Of a stretch of 64,000 bases of DNA, positions 12,591 to 24,583 are shown one piece after another (the first letter of the stretch is position 1; each line of letters opens with the position of its first letter). Origin of the DNA: Oasisia sp. SBJ-2009 (Eukaryota; Annelida; Polychaeta; Sabellida; Siboglinidae); assembly GCA_964017155.1 (NCBI GenBank), contig OZ024856.1, forward strand, positions 6,279,313-6,343,312, given 5' to 3'. Under the pieces are notes generated by a model that saw only the letters and a program-made list of their open reading frames with translations, did not search any database and was not told the origin of the DNA. The position numbers and the translations under genes are program-made.

Positions 12591-15500
12591 CCTCAGGTGG
12601 CTCTGAGAGGGGCGGCTTCAGGCAGTACATGTGATAGCCACGGTCACAGTCGTCACAGAACAACAGCTGGTCCTGCAACGGATGCCAAACACGTGACAAT
12701 ATGCCACAGTGATCACACACAACATGTGACAATATGCCACAGTGATCACAACATGTGACAATATGCCACAGTGATCACACACATGTGACAATATGCCACA
12801 GTGATCACCACAACATGTGACAATATGCCACAGTGATCACCACAACATGTGACAATATGCCACAGTGATCACACACGACATGTGACAATATGCCACAGTG
12901 ATCACACACAACATGTAACGATATGCCACAATGATCACACATGACATGTGACAATATGCCAGTGATCATACACAACACACATGTGCCAATACACCTCAGT
13001 GGTTACACACAACATCAGGCTACAATAAACAAAACGCCACACACAGTATAAGGAAACTTAACAACAGCATTACGTTTACGCAAGGTTTCAAATAAATTCA
13101 ATTTTTCAGATAAGTTAAGATAAGTTCAACTTGCAATGTTAGAACACAAAGTACAGACAAGGTAAACACAAAACAAGATTAGGCACCGTATCAAGGATCC
13201 TGAGCATGTTCCATGAAATGTCACAAGAGATATAGGGTTAATTTAAGGGACTACAGTAATAACAGACTACGGCAACAGTTGGCGACTCACGTCGTTGTCT
13301 GACGTCCCACAGAGGCCACATGACTTGCACTCGATGCACTGCCACGGGTACTTCTGCACCGAGATGATCATGTTGGGGGTGAACTGGAGACAGCTCGGGT
13401 GACCTGAGGCAGACAACACAACATATACTTCACTCTCACTGCAGTAGAGACTCCACACTCACTGCAGTAGAGACTCCACACTCACTGCAGTAGAGACTCC
13501 ACACTCACTGCAGTAGAGACTCCACACTCACTGCAGTAGAGACTCCACACTCACTGCAGTAGAGACTACACATTCACTGCAGTAGAGACTCCACATTCAC
13601 TGCAGTAGAGACTCCACACTCACTGCAGTAGAGACTCCACACTCACTGCAGTATACTCCACACTCACTGCAATAGGGACTCCACACTCACTGCAGTAGAG
13701 ACTCTATACTCACTGCAGTAGACTCCACACTCACTGCAGTAGAGACTCCACACTCACTGCAGTAGAGACTCCACACTCACTGCAGTATACTCCACACTCA
13801 CTGCAATAGGGACTCCACAATCACTGCAGTAGAGACTCTATACTCACTGCAGTAGACTCCACACTCACTGCAGTAAAGACTCCACACTCACTGCAGTAGA
13901 GACTCCACACTCACTGCAGTAGAGACTCCACACTCACTGCAGTATACTCCACACTCACTGCAATAGGGACTCCACACTCACTGCAGTAGAGACTCAACAC
14001 TCACTGCAGTAGAGACTCCACACTCACTGCAGTAGAGACTCTACACTGACTGCAATAGAGACTCCACATTGACTGCAATAGAGACTGGTGCTGGTACTGA
14101 CTGGAGTGACCTACCTGAGTGTCCGCAGTCAGCACATGAGAACAGCGGTTCCTTCTCCCCAGTCTTCTTGTTGTCGGTCTCCAGCCCGAGGCAGAAGTCG
14201 CAGTAGTTGTTGGGACTGGCGCGTCCCCGCGGCTTACCTGCACACACACGCCACACTGAACCAACGGCAACACCAACACACCGGCGAACTACTCAGTCAT
14301 GCACGGGGTACAAACTTACCAACAGAGATCGTACTAAATATTTTGTTAGTCAGGAGAAAATAGAAACTGAGAATATTAGATCATAAAGAATGAAATGTGC
14401 TAAAATGTGCAGAAAACCAACTGTGAAATCAACCGTCTGGTTTATGTAACTGCTTATTCGAAGACAGTCACTAACTGTCTGCCAGTTGTGTGCAAATTCT
14501 ACCTTAGAGAAATCATATATGTAGTACATATATACCAATACGTGAATATCCATGCAGCTAATGAATTATCAGTGCTGGGAAATTAAGTAAAAATTCAACT
14601 GAACAAGTGCAACACATCATAATAAATATTTAGTCATGCGTCTGTCATCAATATGTAACAAAATCAACACGATTAGTAGACCACAAACCCCACAGCATGC
14701 TTTCTTTTCACATACAAGTTGTCTTTTGCAATGGTAGATTGTTTATCTACCAGATGGGGCATTGAATCTAAGAACTGCAATTAATTCATTTTAATCAATT
14801 AAATTACCTGAATGTGTAAAAAAAGTACTGGAATGCAATTTTTTTTTAATTCATTTAAAAGTCACAGACAAACTGTTTTCCCAAAAGATTGCCACGTTCA
14901 GTTCAAAGATGTGTAGGGTGTGGGAAAGACATTAACTTTTATACATTCCAGTTAGTGAATTACTGAAGGCCTCAACCGGGCTGGTTAACAGCCTGAAATA
15001 CAATGCGTAGAAGGGAAATTCCAGGTAACATAACCGACCACATTAAACACTGCACTGCCCCGGTTTATGTTTGGTAAGGCACTCATAGCGAGAGTTGTGT
15101 CTTTTCACCGACACTGCACACGTGGGGTTGGTCTCGACACACGAGTGATAGCTACCCTCGCGCGCCGGCACCGGTATCTTGCCCGGGGGTGGAGTGAATG
15201 ACTTGTCATCGTCAGCCACTTGACACTCGAGGTGTGGTGGCTGGGTCTCAGGCTGCGACGTGGGAACGTCCGGCTTAAGGTGAGCATGATTGAGATGATA
15301 GCTTAGGCCCGGGCGCGTTTTGTAGCGTGCACCGCACACTGAAAACACATACGACCAGTAGCGCATCGTACACACTGTCTGAAAACCATCACGTACACGG
15401 TCACGAAAAGCAGACAGGTAACATGTGCTAGGACATTGTTTCCATTCATTTGTGATGTCACTGATGCTGTCCTGAAAGACATTACAAAGTAGCATGCATA

Positions 15501-18500
15501 AACACCCATGTGCACCCTCTCGTAACTACCACATGCAGTTAAATCATTCATTATGCAGTATAATAATTAACCAATATTTAACCACAAATCTGACTTACCA
15601 TGACTTGGATAAAGAGGTTTTGATGTAATAAAAACATACGATGGTACAGTAAAACCACCACTAAGTAGCAGGTTCTACAAAGTACCTGTTCAGAAGACGT
15701 TGACATTTTAACTTATACAGTTAATGTCAATTGGAATTCAAACTTGATGCAGTTATTTAATTAATGTGAGCTGACAACAAATTATTTTTTTCCCTGTAAA
15801 ATTATTAAATTTAAAAGATGTATGCATGTAAGTATGTGTATTTATAGTATATCAAACACATGGATATAAGGAGAACAGTTCGTGTTTTATGCAGTAATGA
15901 ATGCACCCAGTGTCTAGCTGCACTCACATAAGACATTATTTACACAAGTTTTAAATGTAGTTAAATGTTTTCACACCATAAACTGAAAGAATATGAAGTA
16001 AGAATAAGTATTTCAATGTAGGGACTTTGCAATGAAAAATGAACATCACTGATTAGAGATTGGAAACCGAAACAAGAATTCTCTTATCAGAAGTGAAGCA
16101 GACGTAGCCCACAATACATATTGATATCGTTGAGTGCGTGTGCACTCACTGTCACACCCAAACGGCTTGTCTGGCACTACTTTGTCTTCAGTGCTCTCAC
16201 GGTCTTCCTTCTGGTTGCCACCTGATTTGCGCCCCCGTCCACCACTTTTCTGCTGTAACCAGAGCCAAATATACAATGTACAATCACGACTGCTACTTTT
16301 TGTGTAGGGAGTACCAAACATACTGTCGAAGCACCCAAGAGAACTGCAAACGAATGTTCACACAGATGTAAATGAATCGGCAGGCGTATAAACTACGTAC
16401 ACAATGTTAAAATGTTGTAGTCCCCACTACCTGGAGGCTTCAGGTTAGCCATCCTGACATACAAGACAAACTTATTGTTTACTTCCAAGATATCTACCTA
16501 CTGGTTAAAAGGACCGCCAAGACAGCAACACTGTTCCCTGTTTAGACTGGCCTTGTACACTTATCCTAATCCAGATAAGTTATTTGTACCTGTACACTTA
16601 TTCGGAATAGTACGTAGGGTCACCACTAGCTAAACTTAGAAGCATGGCAACTATAATTTATACAGCATTTCAGATGTGAAGTAAACAAAACAGTTTGCCT
16701 GAAATAATGTAAGTAAAAAAGAATAAATAAATACTGACCAATAAAATTTGACCTAACAATTACCACTGAAATATAGATTCTTCTATAAAAAGTTATGTTT
16801 ACATTTCCTTTGACTTTCTTCTTCTTTCTCTTGATATACGTCTGCTCAAAGTCGCTGCTGTCTGAGTTGTGTGCGTCGATCTCCCCTGCGTCCGGCGGGT
16901 CGCTGACGTCGTCCCACTCATCGTAATATTCGTCCTTGAGAGGCTCGATCATGACAACTGGCGTGGGTTCAGGAGGCGGCTCTGTGTCAGTCGGCATCAC
17001 TGCGGGGTTCTCGACGGCACTGATCTGGTGCATGTCTACAACAGCGGGTGGAAATAAAGCCACAGAAATAAAGTCATTGTTTCAGCCGGGAAAAGCTGTT
17101 GGAAGAAATAAAGTCACAACATGCTTTTATTTGGGTAATATGCAGTAGATGCAAAGTTTTGCAATTACTGCATGATAATTCAATTGTTTGACGATTATGA
17201 TGATAAAACTCTGGGCAACAATCTCACGTTATTCTAACTGATGTTTGAAGATAACCAATTTATTACATTTGGTGAATGATTATAAAATATTTCTAAATAC
17301 AGAATGTAAAGGGTAATTAGTGTAGCACGTTTTTGTTGACATTTGAGCAATACTTAATTGTTATCATATCTTTTTTAAATATTGATGAGAAAGCTGAAGA
17401 ATCTGACTGTTTTGAGTGGAAATGGAATGGCTTGGTAGAATAATTTTTTTTAATTTAACAATTTAAATAATTTTTTTTAAATAAAAGCTGACAAATATTG
17501 TGAACATTTCTACATTGTGGTTACAACAGGGCTGAACGGGAAGTTAAAAATTGTCACCTATTGGCCATACAGGAAGAAGAGAAGTTATTTTGTTTGGTTA
17601 CAACCTAGGTATGGTTGTCTGGATAACCTGGTTGTCTTGCCTGCCTCCCCTGTCTCTATACCTTACCTGCCTCCCCTGTCTCTATAACCTGGTTGTCTTA
17701 CCTGCCTCCCCTGTCTCTATACCTTGGTTGTCTTACCTGCCTCCCCTGTCTCTATAACGTGGTTGTCTTACCTGCCTCCCCTGTCTCTATACCTTGGTTG
17801 TCTTACCTGCCTCCCCTGTCTCTATAACGTGGTTGTCTTGCCTGCCTCCCCTGTCTCTATAACCTGGTTGTCTTACCTGCCTCCCCTGTCTCTATACCTT
17901 GGTTGTCTTACCTGCCTCCCCTGTCTCTATAACGTGGTTGTCTTACCTGCCTCCCCTGTCTCTATAACTTGGTTGTCTTACCTGCCTCCCCTGTCTCTAT
18001 AACTTGGTTGTCTTACCTGCCTCCCCTGTCTCTATACCTTGGTTGTCTTACCTGCCTCCCCTGTCTCTATACCTTGGTTGTCTTACCTGCCTCCCCTGTC
18101 TCTATAACGTGGTTGTCTTACCTGCCTCCCCTGTCTCTATAACTTGGTTGTCTTACCTGCCTCCCCTGTCTCTATAACTTGGTTGTCTTACCTGCCTCCC
18201 CTGTCTCTATAACTTGGTTGTCTTACCTGCCTCCCCTGTCTCTATAACGTGGTTGTCTTACCTGCCTCCCCTGTCTCTATAACGTGGTTGTCTTACCTGC
18301 CTCCCCTGTCTCTATAATTTGGTTGTCTTACCTGCCTCCCCTGTCTCTATAACGTGGTTGTCTTACCTGCCTCCCCTGTCTCTATAACGTGGTTGTCTTA
18401 CCTGCCTCCCCTGTCTCTATAACTTGGTTGTCTTACCTGCCTCCCCTGTCTCTATAACTTGGTTGTCTTACCTGCCTCCCCTGTCTCTATACCTTGGTTG

Positions 18501-20028
18501 TCTTACCTGCCTCCCCTGTCTCTATAACTTGGTTGTCTTACCTGCCTCCCCTGTCTCTATAACGTGGTTGTCTTACCTGCCTCCCCTGTCTCTATAACTT
18601 GGTTGTCTTACCTGCCTCCCCTGTCTCTATACCTTGGTTGTCTTACCTGCCTCCCCTGTCTCTATGTCACTGGCTTTAGTGATGTGCACCTCGGGAGATG
18701 GAATGAAGGCACGCTTCCTCTTGCGCCATCTCTTGGCGGGGTACGAGTAGATCTGACCAGCAAAATGACCTGGACAAGAACAATGTGACTGCCATTGTAT
18801 TTTCAAAACATGCAAGTAAAATAGTGATGTAAACGCAATTGTACATATATTTATATTGTATTTATGTGTACGATAATACTGTGCATGAAGATAGTATCGT
18901 AAGCACAACATAAAGACACATTATTGTACATAGATTATTTTGAACCCGTAACATTGATGCTATGACAGGGTGTTTTATGATGTGAAGATCTTCCCAAATA
19001 ACCATTCCAACAGTCAGATGCCCAAGTACAGCTCTAACTAGTTGGCAAAGCATGTCTAGGAGCTCATTTGAATTTTTGTCACACGAGTACCTATGGAAGG
19101 ATACATAGTTTCACTTTCCTTTACCAATGTTACACTGCGGCATCACGGTCAGGTTACCAACCACCAAACCAAATTAAGAACGTTCGTAAAAAGGGAGTCA
19201 TAGACATAGTTTCCTTGATATGTTTGGCTTGGATAGCTTCTAATGGATGGGTGATTTGTTACACCTGCCAGCAAGCCATGACATCTAGCAAACCCAGGAC
19301 TGCACATCTTCTGTGTGACATGACATTTTTATTTTACTGGTGTCTACTTAGTAGGTACTAGTACTACTGCTAGTCTACTGAATTTTAATAATGAAAACGC
19401 CAGTGATCAGACTAGGGAGTGGGGGTCGCGCGGTAGAGCACCGGACTGTCAATTGAGGAGACAGTGGTTCAATCCCACCTGTGTCTTTCGGAAGAGACAC
19501 TAAAAGCCGGTGGTCCCTTCTATCTGTCGCCTACACCAGGGGAAGTAAAAGATCCCACACAGGGGGTAAGTGTGTAACCTGTAGGGCTCACTAATTATAC
19601 AGAGAAGGATAACTCCTGCGTTAGCCCAAGTTTGGGCTGTTTGGAGGTAAATCACAATTCACATAAGACCATCACTGACAGTGACATCAGACTTACCTGG
19701 ACTTCTGTGCCGGTATAACATCCACAAATTACTGTGGTTTTGGGCTACGCCCGTCTGCGAATCGAGAAATGGAAGGCGAAGTTTTCTCTCAGAACACAAT
19801 CTGCTGTTGTAACTGGCTGCATTGTCAATGCGTTCTTTATAGTATTTCTTTGTCAGCGAAAACCTGGAGCAGCAAAGACAACATATTATCGCCCATAGCA
19901 TGATCGCACTTAGAATCTCAAAAAGCTAACGAATACGGATAATTCAGGTTATTTGTTGTGGTTTTAACTTTCATATTTTACCCTTTTGTTTTTTGTTGTA
20001 CACTTGAATGATTTGAAGCCGTTGCCAT
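12591..20028 (-). CDS. DPF2: DPF/BAF45 (requiem, ubi-d4) double-PHD-finger protein, terminal exon not found
   Basis: Nine minus-strand exons: 20028-19982, 19863-19697, 18769-18647, 17035-16803, 16252-16150, 15338-15156, 14237-14115, 13403-13291, 12672-12591. All phases agree and give 391 residues. The ATG (20028-20026) has G at -3 and +4 and an in-frame TAA upstream. The requiem N-terminal domain is clear: [29 protein letters not shown] (47-57), [13 protein letters not shown] (76-88). An acidic/lysine-rich region (113-224) follows. A C2H2 finger (C223, C226, H239, H244) is split between exons 5 and 6. PHD1 has C298, C301, C320, C323, H328, C331, C349, C352. PHD2 has C355, C358, C370, C373, H378, C381. 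The last two PHD2 cysteines need one more exon. The exon 4 donor (AAAT|GTAAAC) is the weakest junction. DPF proteins are BAF (SWI/SNF) subunits that read acylated histone H3. DPF1, 2 and 3 cannot be told apart here, so the symbol is provisional. Confidence 0.9.
12676..13005. repeat. Minisatellite in DPF intron 8, ~28-34 bp unit
   Basis: About ten copies of a unit containing ACATGTGACAATATGCCACA and GTGATCAC. It starts just upstream of the exon 9 acceptor. Later copies diverge. Confidence 0.9.
13428..14090. repeat. Minisatellite filling DPF intron 7, 23-bp unit
   Basis: About 28 copies of ACTCACTGCAGTAGAGACTCC plus two bases. The intron is 711 bp (13404-14114) and the array takes up almost all of it. 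On the transcribed strand each unit reads CTCTACTGCAG followed by TGAGT, so it carries an acceptor-like CTGCAG and a donor-like GTGAGT. Confidence 0.95.
17622..18665. repeat. Splice-donor minisatellite in DPF intron 3, 35-bp unit
   Basis: About 29 copies of a 35-bp unit, GGTTGTCTTACCTGCCTCCC plus CTGTCTCTATAACTT or close variants. The last unit runs into DPF exon 3. On the transcribed strand the unit holds the exon end (AGAGACAGGGGAGGCAG) and the donor (GTAAGACAACC), so the array is a tandem amplification of the exon 3/intron 3 junction. A few units at the far end read GGCAAG in place of GGTAAG. Reading past the true donor reaches an in-frame TAG within the first repeat. Confidence 0.95.
19425..19625 (+). 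mobile_element. tRNA-derived SINE
   Basis: An A-box-like GCGCGGTAGAGCACC and a B box GGTTCAATCCC are spaced as in a tRNA-like RNA polymerase III promoter. A non-tRNA body with AGAGACACTAAAAGCCGG and AGTAAAAGATCCC follows. That body resembles the central domain shared by invertebrate (Meta/Nin-DC type) SINEs, from memory. It lies in DPF intron 2. A tRNA cloverleaf is not maintained, so it is not a tRNA gene. Confidence 0.75.
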
Positions 20029-20089
20029 GACTGTAGGTTATATTTGTCAATTAAATCCGAGCAGTCTCACACATAGGCTCACCGACTAT

Positions 20090-20940
20090 CGGTCGGCTGC
20101 GGAACTACGCCGAAAAGAGTTGTGTAGCCTCGGTTACCCAGGTTCCGTGAGGTGACAGCACTTCTAAGCGCAATTTTGCCTGGGCTGCTGCGGAACTACG
20201 CCGAGAAGACAGTCTGGCTACATTAACCGCTTTTGTTTGGGTAGCAGCGTGATCTATACAATGCTGCCACCGCACGGACACTGCCGTAATATATATTTTA
20301 TAAACAACTGTAAATTTGTATTTCTATTTATTTTGTGTTAATATAAGTTTAATTTTGAATAGTTTTTATAAAACAGTATTATTTGATAAAAAGGTTTCCT
20401 TATTTAATTTGTATGCTATCCGTGTATGCTAGACAATGCTGCCACCTCACGGATACTGGTTAATCCTGCCGTAATTCTTATTTTATAAACAACTGTAAAT
20501 TTGAATTTTTACTTACTTTTGTGTTAATATAAGTTCAATGTTGAATACTTTTCATATGATATTATTATCTTGTAAAAGTATATCGTTATTTTAATTTTTA
20601 TTTCCTAGTTGGCCTGAGAGCCAATCAGCGTCTCTACCCTAATCTGGGGTAAGGCTGCCCGGATGTAGAAACTTAAGCCCATATACTGTCCCAGGCGGAG
20701 TTGAGGGGGCTTAAAAGTACTGCCATCTCACGGAGTCTGGGTAACCGAGGCTAGGGAAACTAATGCTCTGCATTTGTTAACCGCCGGGGTGGCCTACCCC
20801 AAATTAGCGTAGAGATGCTGATTGGCTCTCAGGCCAACTATGAAATAAAAATTGAAATAACGATATACTTTTACAAGATAATGATAATGATAATCCTATG
20901 AAAAGTATTCAACATTGAACTTATATTAACACAAAAATAA
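20090..20940. repeat. Complex palindromic element upstream of the DPF start
   Basis: Nested inverted repeats. AGCCTCGGTTACCCAG with its CCGTGAGGTG extension (20127-20161) mirrors 20719-20751. A longer pair, 20521-20655 and 20787-20934, shares the TTGGCCTGAGAGCCAATCAG segment. A direct duplication also occurs (about 20283-20399 versus 20467-20570), and GCTGCGGAACTACGCCGA appears twice. Probably overlapping MITE or foldback insertions. Confidence 0.75.
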
Positions 20941-21183
20941 TGTTCCCGCAACCTTTGAAGTGTGGATCCTGCCAAGCATTTACTGTGGTATATACTACAC
21001 TAAATTTGCATTGGTTTACCATAGTAGATTTATTTTAATAAACTACAGTGTTGTGCGGAATATTTATCATGATTTGTCACAGTAAATACAGTTTACTATG
21101 CTTTATCATAGTTTACGATATGATACACTATAGTAAATCCCAATTTGTTTTCATAATTTATATTTCAATTCAATTTAGTAACT

Positions 21184-22505
21184 TTATTCCAGACTCAACA
21201 GGGCACATACAGCAAGTACATGTGACTCTGAGGTCCATATGATGACATAAGGCAGACAATATGTACAGTATGCATGCTGAATCAATGCTGTGTATAAAAG
21301 AAACTTGCATACAGTTGTTTCAATCAAGTGTGCACATATGAAAACTTGTTCCAGTGTGAATCTTAAGCTAGAAGTTAGAATGTCATTTAAAATATAGTTA
21401 ACAGAGCTACCAAGTCTACACAGAAATTTATACACCATATTCCTAATAACTGATTGGCAGCATTGTACATCAAACAGAGTGCATAGCAGGCTGGTACTTT
21501 CAAATTTTGACATACCAATAAACAACTTAAAAATATTGTGATATGCAATATGCAATCTATTTAATGTGGATTTATTATAATTCCACCAGAGTTGCACTCC
21601 ATACATGGGTGTGCAACATGAACGAAACAGTGTGAGCTTAACTTCTAGGGAGCATATACTAAATTTTCGCAATATAATATTTCCTTGTACATATAGACTT
21701 CTGCGTTGTCTATTAATATCATCATCATCTGAAAGATCATCTGAAATATAGTTTCCAAGATATTTATGTGTAGCTACAACATGCAGAGTAACCCCTTTTA
21801 GCTTAAATTCAGGGATAAAAAAATCCTAAATATCATAACTGCACTCTTCTTAGCATTGTATTTCACATCATGGTTCATTCCAAATTTCTCACATTCTACC
21901 TATCCTACATTACACATTTTAATTAAGTTGTTTGCTCAATTATTCAACATATACATTAAATAAGTAATTGGATAATATCCCCCGTTGCCTAACACCATTG
22001 GTTACTTTAAATTTAGTAGAAATTAAGCACATCACCCCACCTTATGCAAGTATATAGTCTGGTTGTGATACCATTATATTAATATTCGTAGTATATACAC
22101 CGGTACACCCCTAGCTTTCACTGAGATTCTTAAACAACGTTCTGTGATTTACTCTGTGGCTGGCTTTACTGGCATCAAGAAAACATACAAATATACTGCC
22201 ATTCTGCCTGCCTGAGTTCGGTATAAATCAATAATTTCCTTTAACACATATATACATTGCCTCTGGTCTAGCTGTATACCATGCTTCTTCTTGAAACCAA
22301 ACTGATTCAGATTAGTATTCAAAAATATTTCAATTCTACCCAGTATAATTACTTCAATAATTTTGCTAAACACATCAGCTAATGCAATTGGACGGTAATT
22401 GTCTTTAGAAGATATTTTACCAGCTTTATCCTTAATCAGAGAGATGTGAGAGAGAGAACACAATAATGCAATAAAAGTTTGCACATGTTTATTAAAACAC
22501 AACAC
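21184..22505 (-). mobile_element. LINE (CR1/Jockey superclade-like) reverse-transcriptase relic
   Basis: Minus-strand segments in order: KDNYRPIALADVFSKIIE (RT motif 1 region, about 22430-22350), NQFGFKKKHG, then FLDASKASHRVNH in another frame (about 22170-22135). After a gap comes the post-RT block with FRSCCTPMYGVQLWWNY and LHIAYHNIFKLFIG (21184-21672). The YADD catalytic motif was not found, and frames change between segments, so the copy is dead. The stretch 21680-22050 is rearranged or lost. Confidence 0.75.
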
Positions 22506-23136
22506 ATGTAGTTACATGTCATTCCCAAAAGCAGCTAACTAACCTTAAACATTATTTTCACCGTCGCTCTGCACAACACATGTACCCTGGTTTTGTCGCG
22601 CCACTGAGCTTGATTTTCGAGGATATTGGCGCAAAAGAAGTTATTATTATTATTATTATTTATTTACAGGTGATCTTCCCAGGGGGCAAGTATCATACGT
22701 TTAACATCATTTCGCCATTCCTCTGAAGGATACTCCTACAACCAACTCTTGACGGCGTTCAACTGTTCGAGTGCCACGTCGGATTGTGTAAGATTTACCT
22801 CGAGTAAAAGGGTCAACCAGTCTCTAATGAGTGCAGTGGAGTTAATTTTCTCCAAAGCCTCGTCAAAGTACATGTCAATTAAAATGTACTCAGGCAAGAG
22901 ACAATCGTGTTGGCGTTGACTAGGGTGGTCTTTCTCGCAACCGTAACAGCGCAGTTTCTGGGTGGTTCAGCATAACGTTAGCCATGTCGATGTCGGAGAA
23001 CGAATGACAACCTCGAAAACCGGTGGGGTTTCTACAAAATTAACTAAGTTATTCTTGTAACTTGTAGTAAAATTCAATAATTTTCTGTTTCCACGCCGTA
23101 ACTTGGTCAAGTTTTCATATTTTAGTAAGTCTGCGT
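22506..23136. other. Non-coding, no feature recognised apart from a short TTA microsatellite
   Basis: (TTA)n at about 22642-22660. Nothing else supported. Confidence 0.4.
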
Positions 23137-23370
23137 GCCAACTTTGTACCATTTCACAACTTTTTCAGCGTTTCACCGCCATCACTTTGTCAATTTTACG
23201 TATTTTTACTGTTTACATGCCATAACTTTGTCATGTTTTTCATATTTTACTAACACCATGTGCCAACTTTGTATCATTTCGCAACTTTTTCAGCGTTTCA
23301 CCGCCATCACTTTGTCAATTATACGTGTTTTTAGTGTTTACATGCCATAACTTAGTCATGTTTTTCATAT
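23137..23370. repeat. Tandem duplication, period about 124 bp
   Basis: The segment with GCCAACTTTGTACCATTTC, AACTTTTTCAGCGTTTCACC and CATGCCATAACTT occurs almost twice in direct orientation with few changes. Confidence 0.8.
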
Positions 23371-23504
23371 TTTACTATATTGCAACATTGTTGGATGGAA
23401 CAACAGCAGTCATAGAGTACAATATTAAGTCACGTGATCGATTAGCCGAATACGTATCCGGCAGATGACTCGACCTGTTCTTTCACCTAGTGTATAATTC
23501 ATCA

Positions 23505-23976
23505 CCTATCCGCGAGGGGACGCTACATGACCCCTAACGCCATTTTGACGTGATTAAAAAAAATTAGACACGAATTTGGACAGTATTAGTTCGTGAATTG
23601 TCCGTAAGGGGGTCGACACTAGTACACGACCTATCCGCCAGGGGACGCCACTTTAAAACAAATAAGACGCACGAATTTTGACAGTACTAGTTCGTGACTT
23701 GTCCACCAGGCGGCGCCACTAGTACAAGACCTATCCGCCAGGGGGGCGTCTTTTAAAAATATGACGCACGAATTTGGAAAGTACTAGTTCGTGACTTGTC
23801 CGTAAGAGGGTGCCACTAGTACACGACCTATCCGCCAGGTGGCGACCCTTTAAAAAATAAGACGCACGAATTTGAACAGTACTAGTTCGTGACTTGTCCG
23901 TAAGAGGGTGCCACTAGTTCATGACATATCCACCAGGGGGCGACACTGGTTCATGATCTATCCGCAAGAGGGCGCC
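23505..23976 (+). repeat. Tandem repeat carrying a cluster of CTCF-like motifs
   Basis: About 100-bp units (TATCCGCCAGGGGACGCC, AAGACGCACGAATTT, AGTACTAGTTCGTGACTTGTCC). Motifs resembling the CTCF core CCASYAGRKGGCRS lie at 23510 (CCGCGAGGGGACGCT), 23602, 23635, 23703 (CCACCAGGCGGCGCC), 23735, 23800, 23832 (CCGCCAGGTGGCGAC), 23898, 23930 (CCACCAGGGGGCGAC) and 23962 (CCGCAAGAGGGCGCC). All point the same way. CTCF occurs across Bilateria. Binding here is inference. Confidence 0.7.
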
Positions 23977-24268
23977 ATTTGACCTTGATGTTGTCACGTG
24001 ACTTTTGACCTTCCTCCGGAGGAACTCCTCCTCCCGCGCCGAATTCCTCCGCGGCGCGGCAACCGTACCACGATAACCACATACTATACTACTCTTGGTG
24101 ATGTAATCAGGGGCAATCCGTGGGTGGTTCAAGCAGAAATGGACGGGTTTCAGGTTTGAATGAACTTTGTGGGAGCCTGAGGTATTAAAGTTCACGATTT
24201 TTTCACTGAACCTCTGTCTATGGAGGGTAAATATGCTGTGAAATTGTCAATAAGAGAGCTGATCAAGA

Positions 24269-24583
24269 TTAATAGGAAATGAAGGAAACGTTATAATGGT
24301 CGCCTATGGAAAATGCAAATGTGGTCTTACGCCAGCAGTTCCGCTGGAGACGTAAGTGGCTGTGTATCGGTGTTGCTCTCCTGACGTGAAGGGCCATCTG
24401 TGTAACGCATCGCGGGCCGCATTTTTCCAGCGTCCGTTTCACCGTTTGAATGTAACGCTCGATGAAAAGGCTGGATTGAGTGTATGAGATCATACTTGAC
24501 GTTACGTGATAGAAACACAATTGTTCCACTAACTTTCTGAAGGCTTCAGAGCTGAAGTGTCGTCCGTTGTCGCGGATTACCAT
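24269..24583 (-). mobile_element. Retroelement integrase core fragment (Ty3/gypsy-like)
   Basis: A minus-strand frame reads RDNGRHFSSEAFRKLVEQ, then HVTSSMISYTQS, then IERYIQTVKRTLEK. This is the C-terminal half of an rve-type integrase core, with the second catalytic Asp (DNG) and the glutamate helix (IER). No LTR or reverse transcriptase was identified nearby, so it is a fragment. GC-rich minus-strand frames at 24546-25225 may be more of the same element but show no clear motif. Confidence 0.55.

Noticed and set aside
12676..14090. CRISPR-like regular repeats
   Set aside because: There are no unique spacers between repeats, no cas genes, and the arrays lie in introns of an animal gene; they are minisatellites.
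19425..19500. tRNA gene candidate
   Set aside because: A and B boxes are present but the acceptor stem and anticodon arm do not pair, and a SINE body follows directly.
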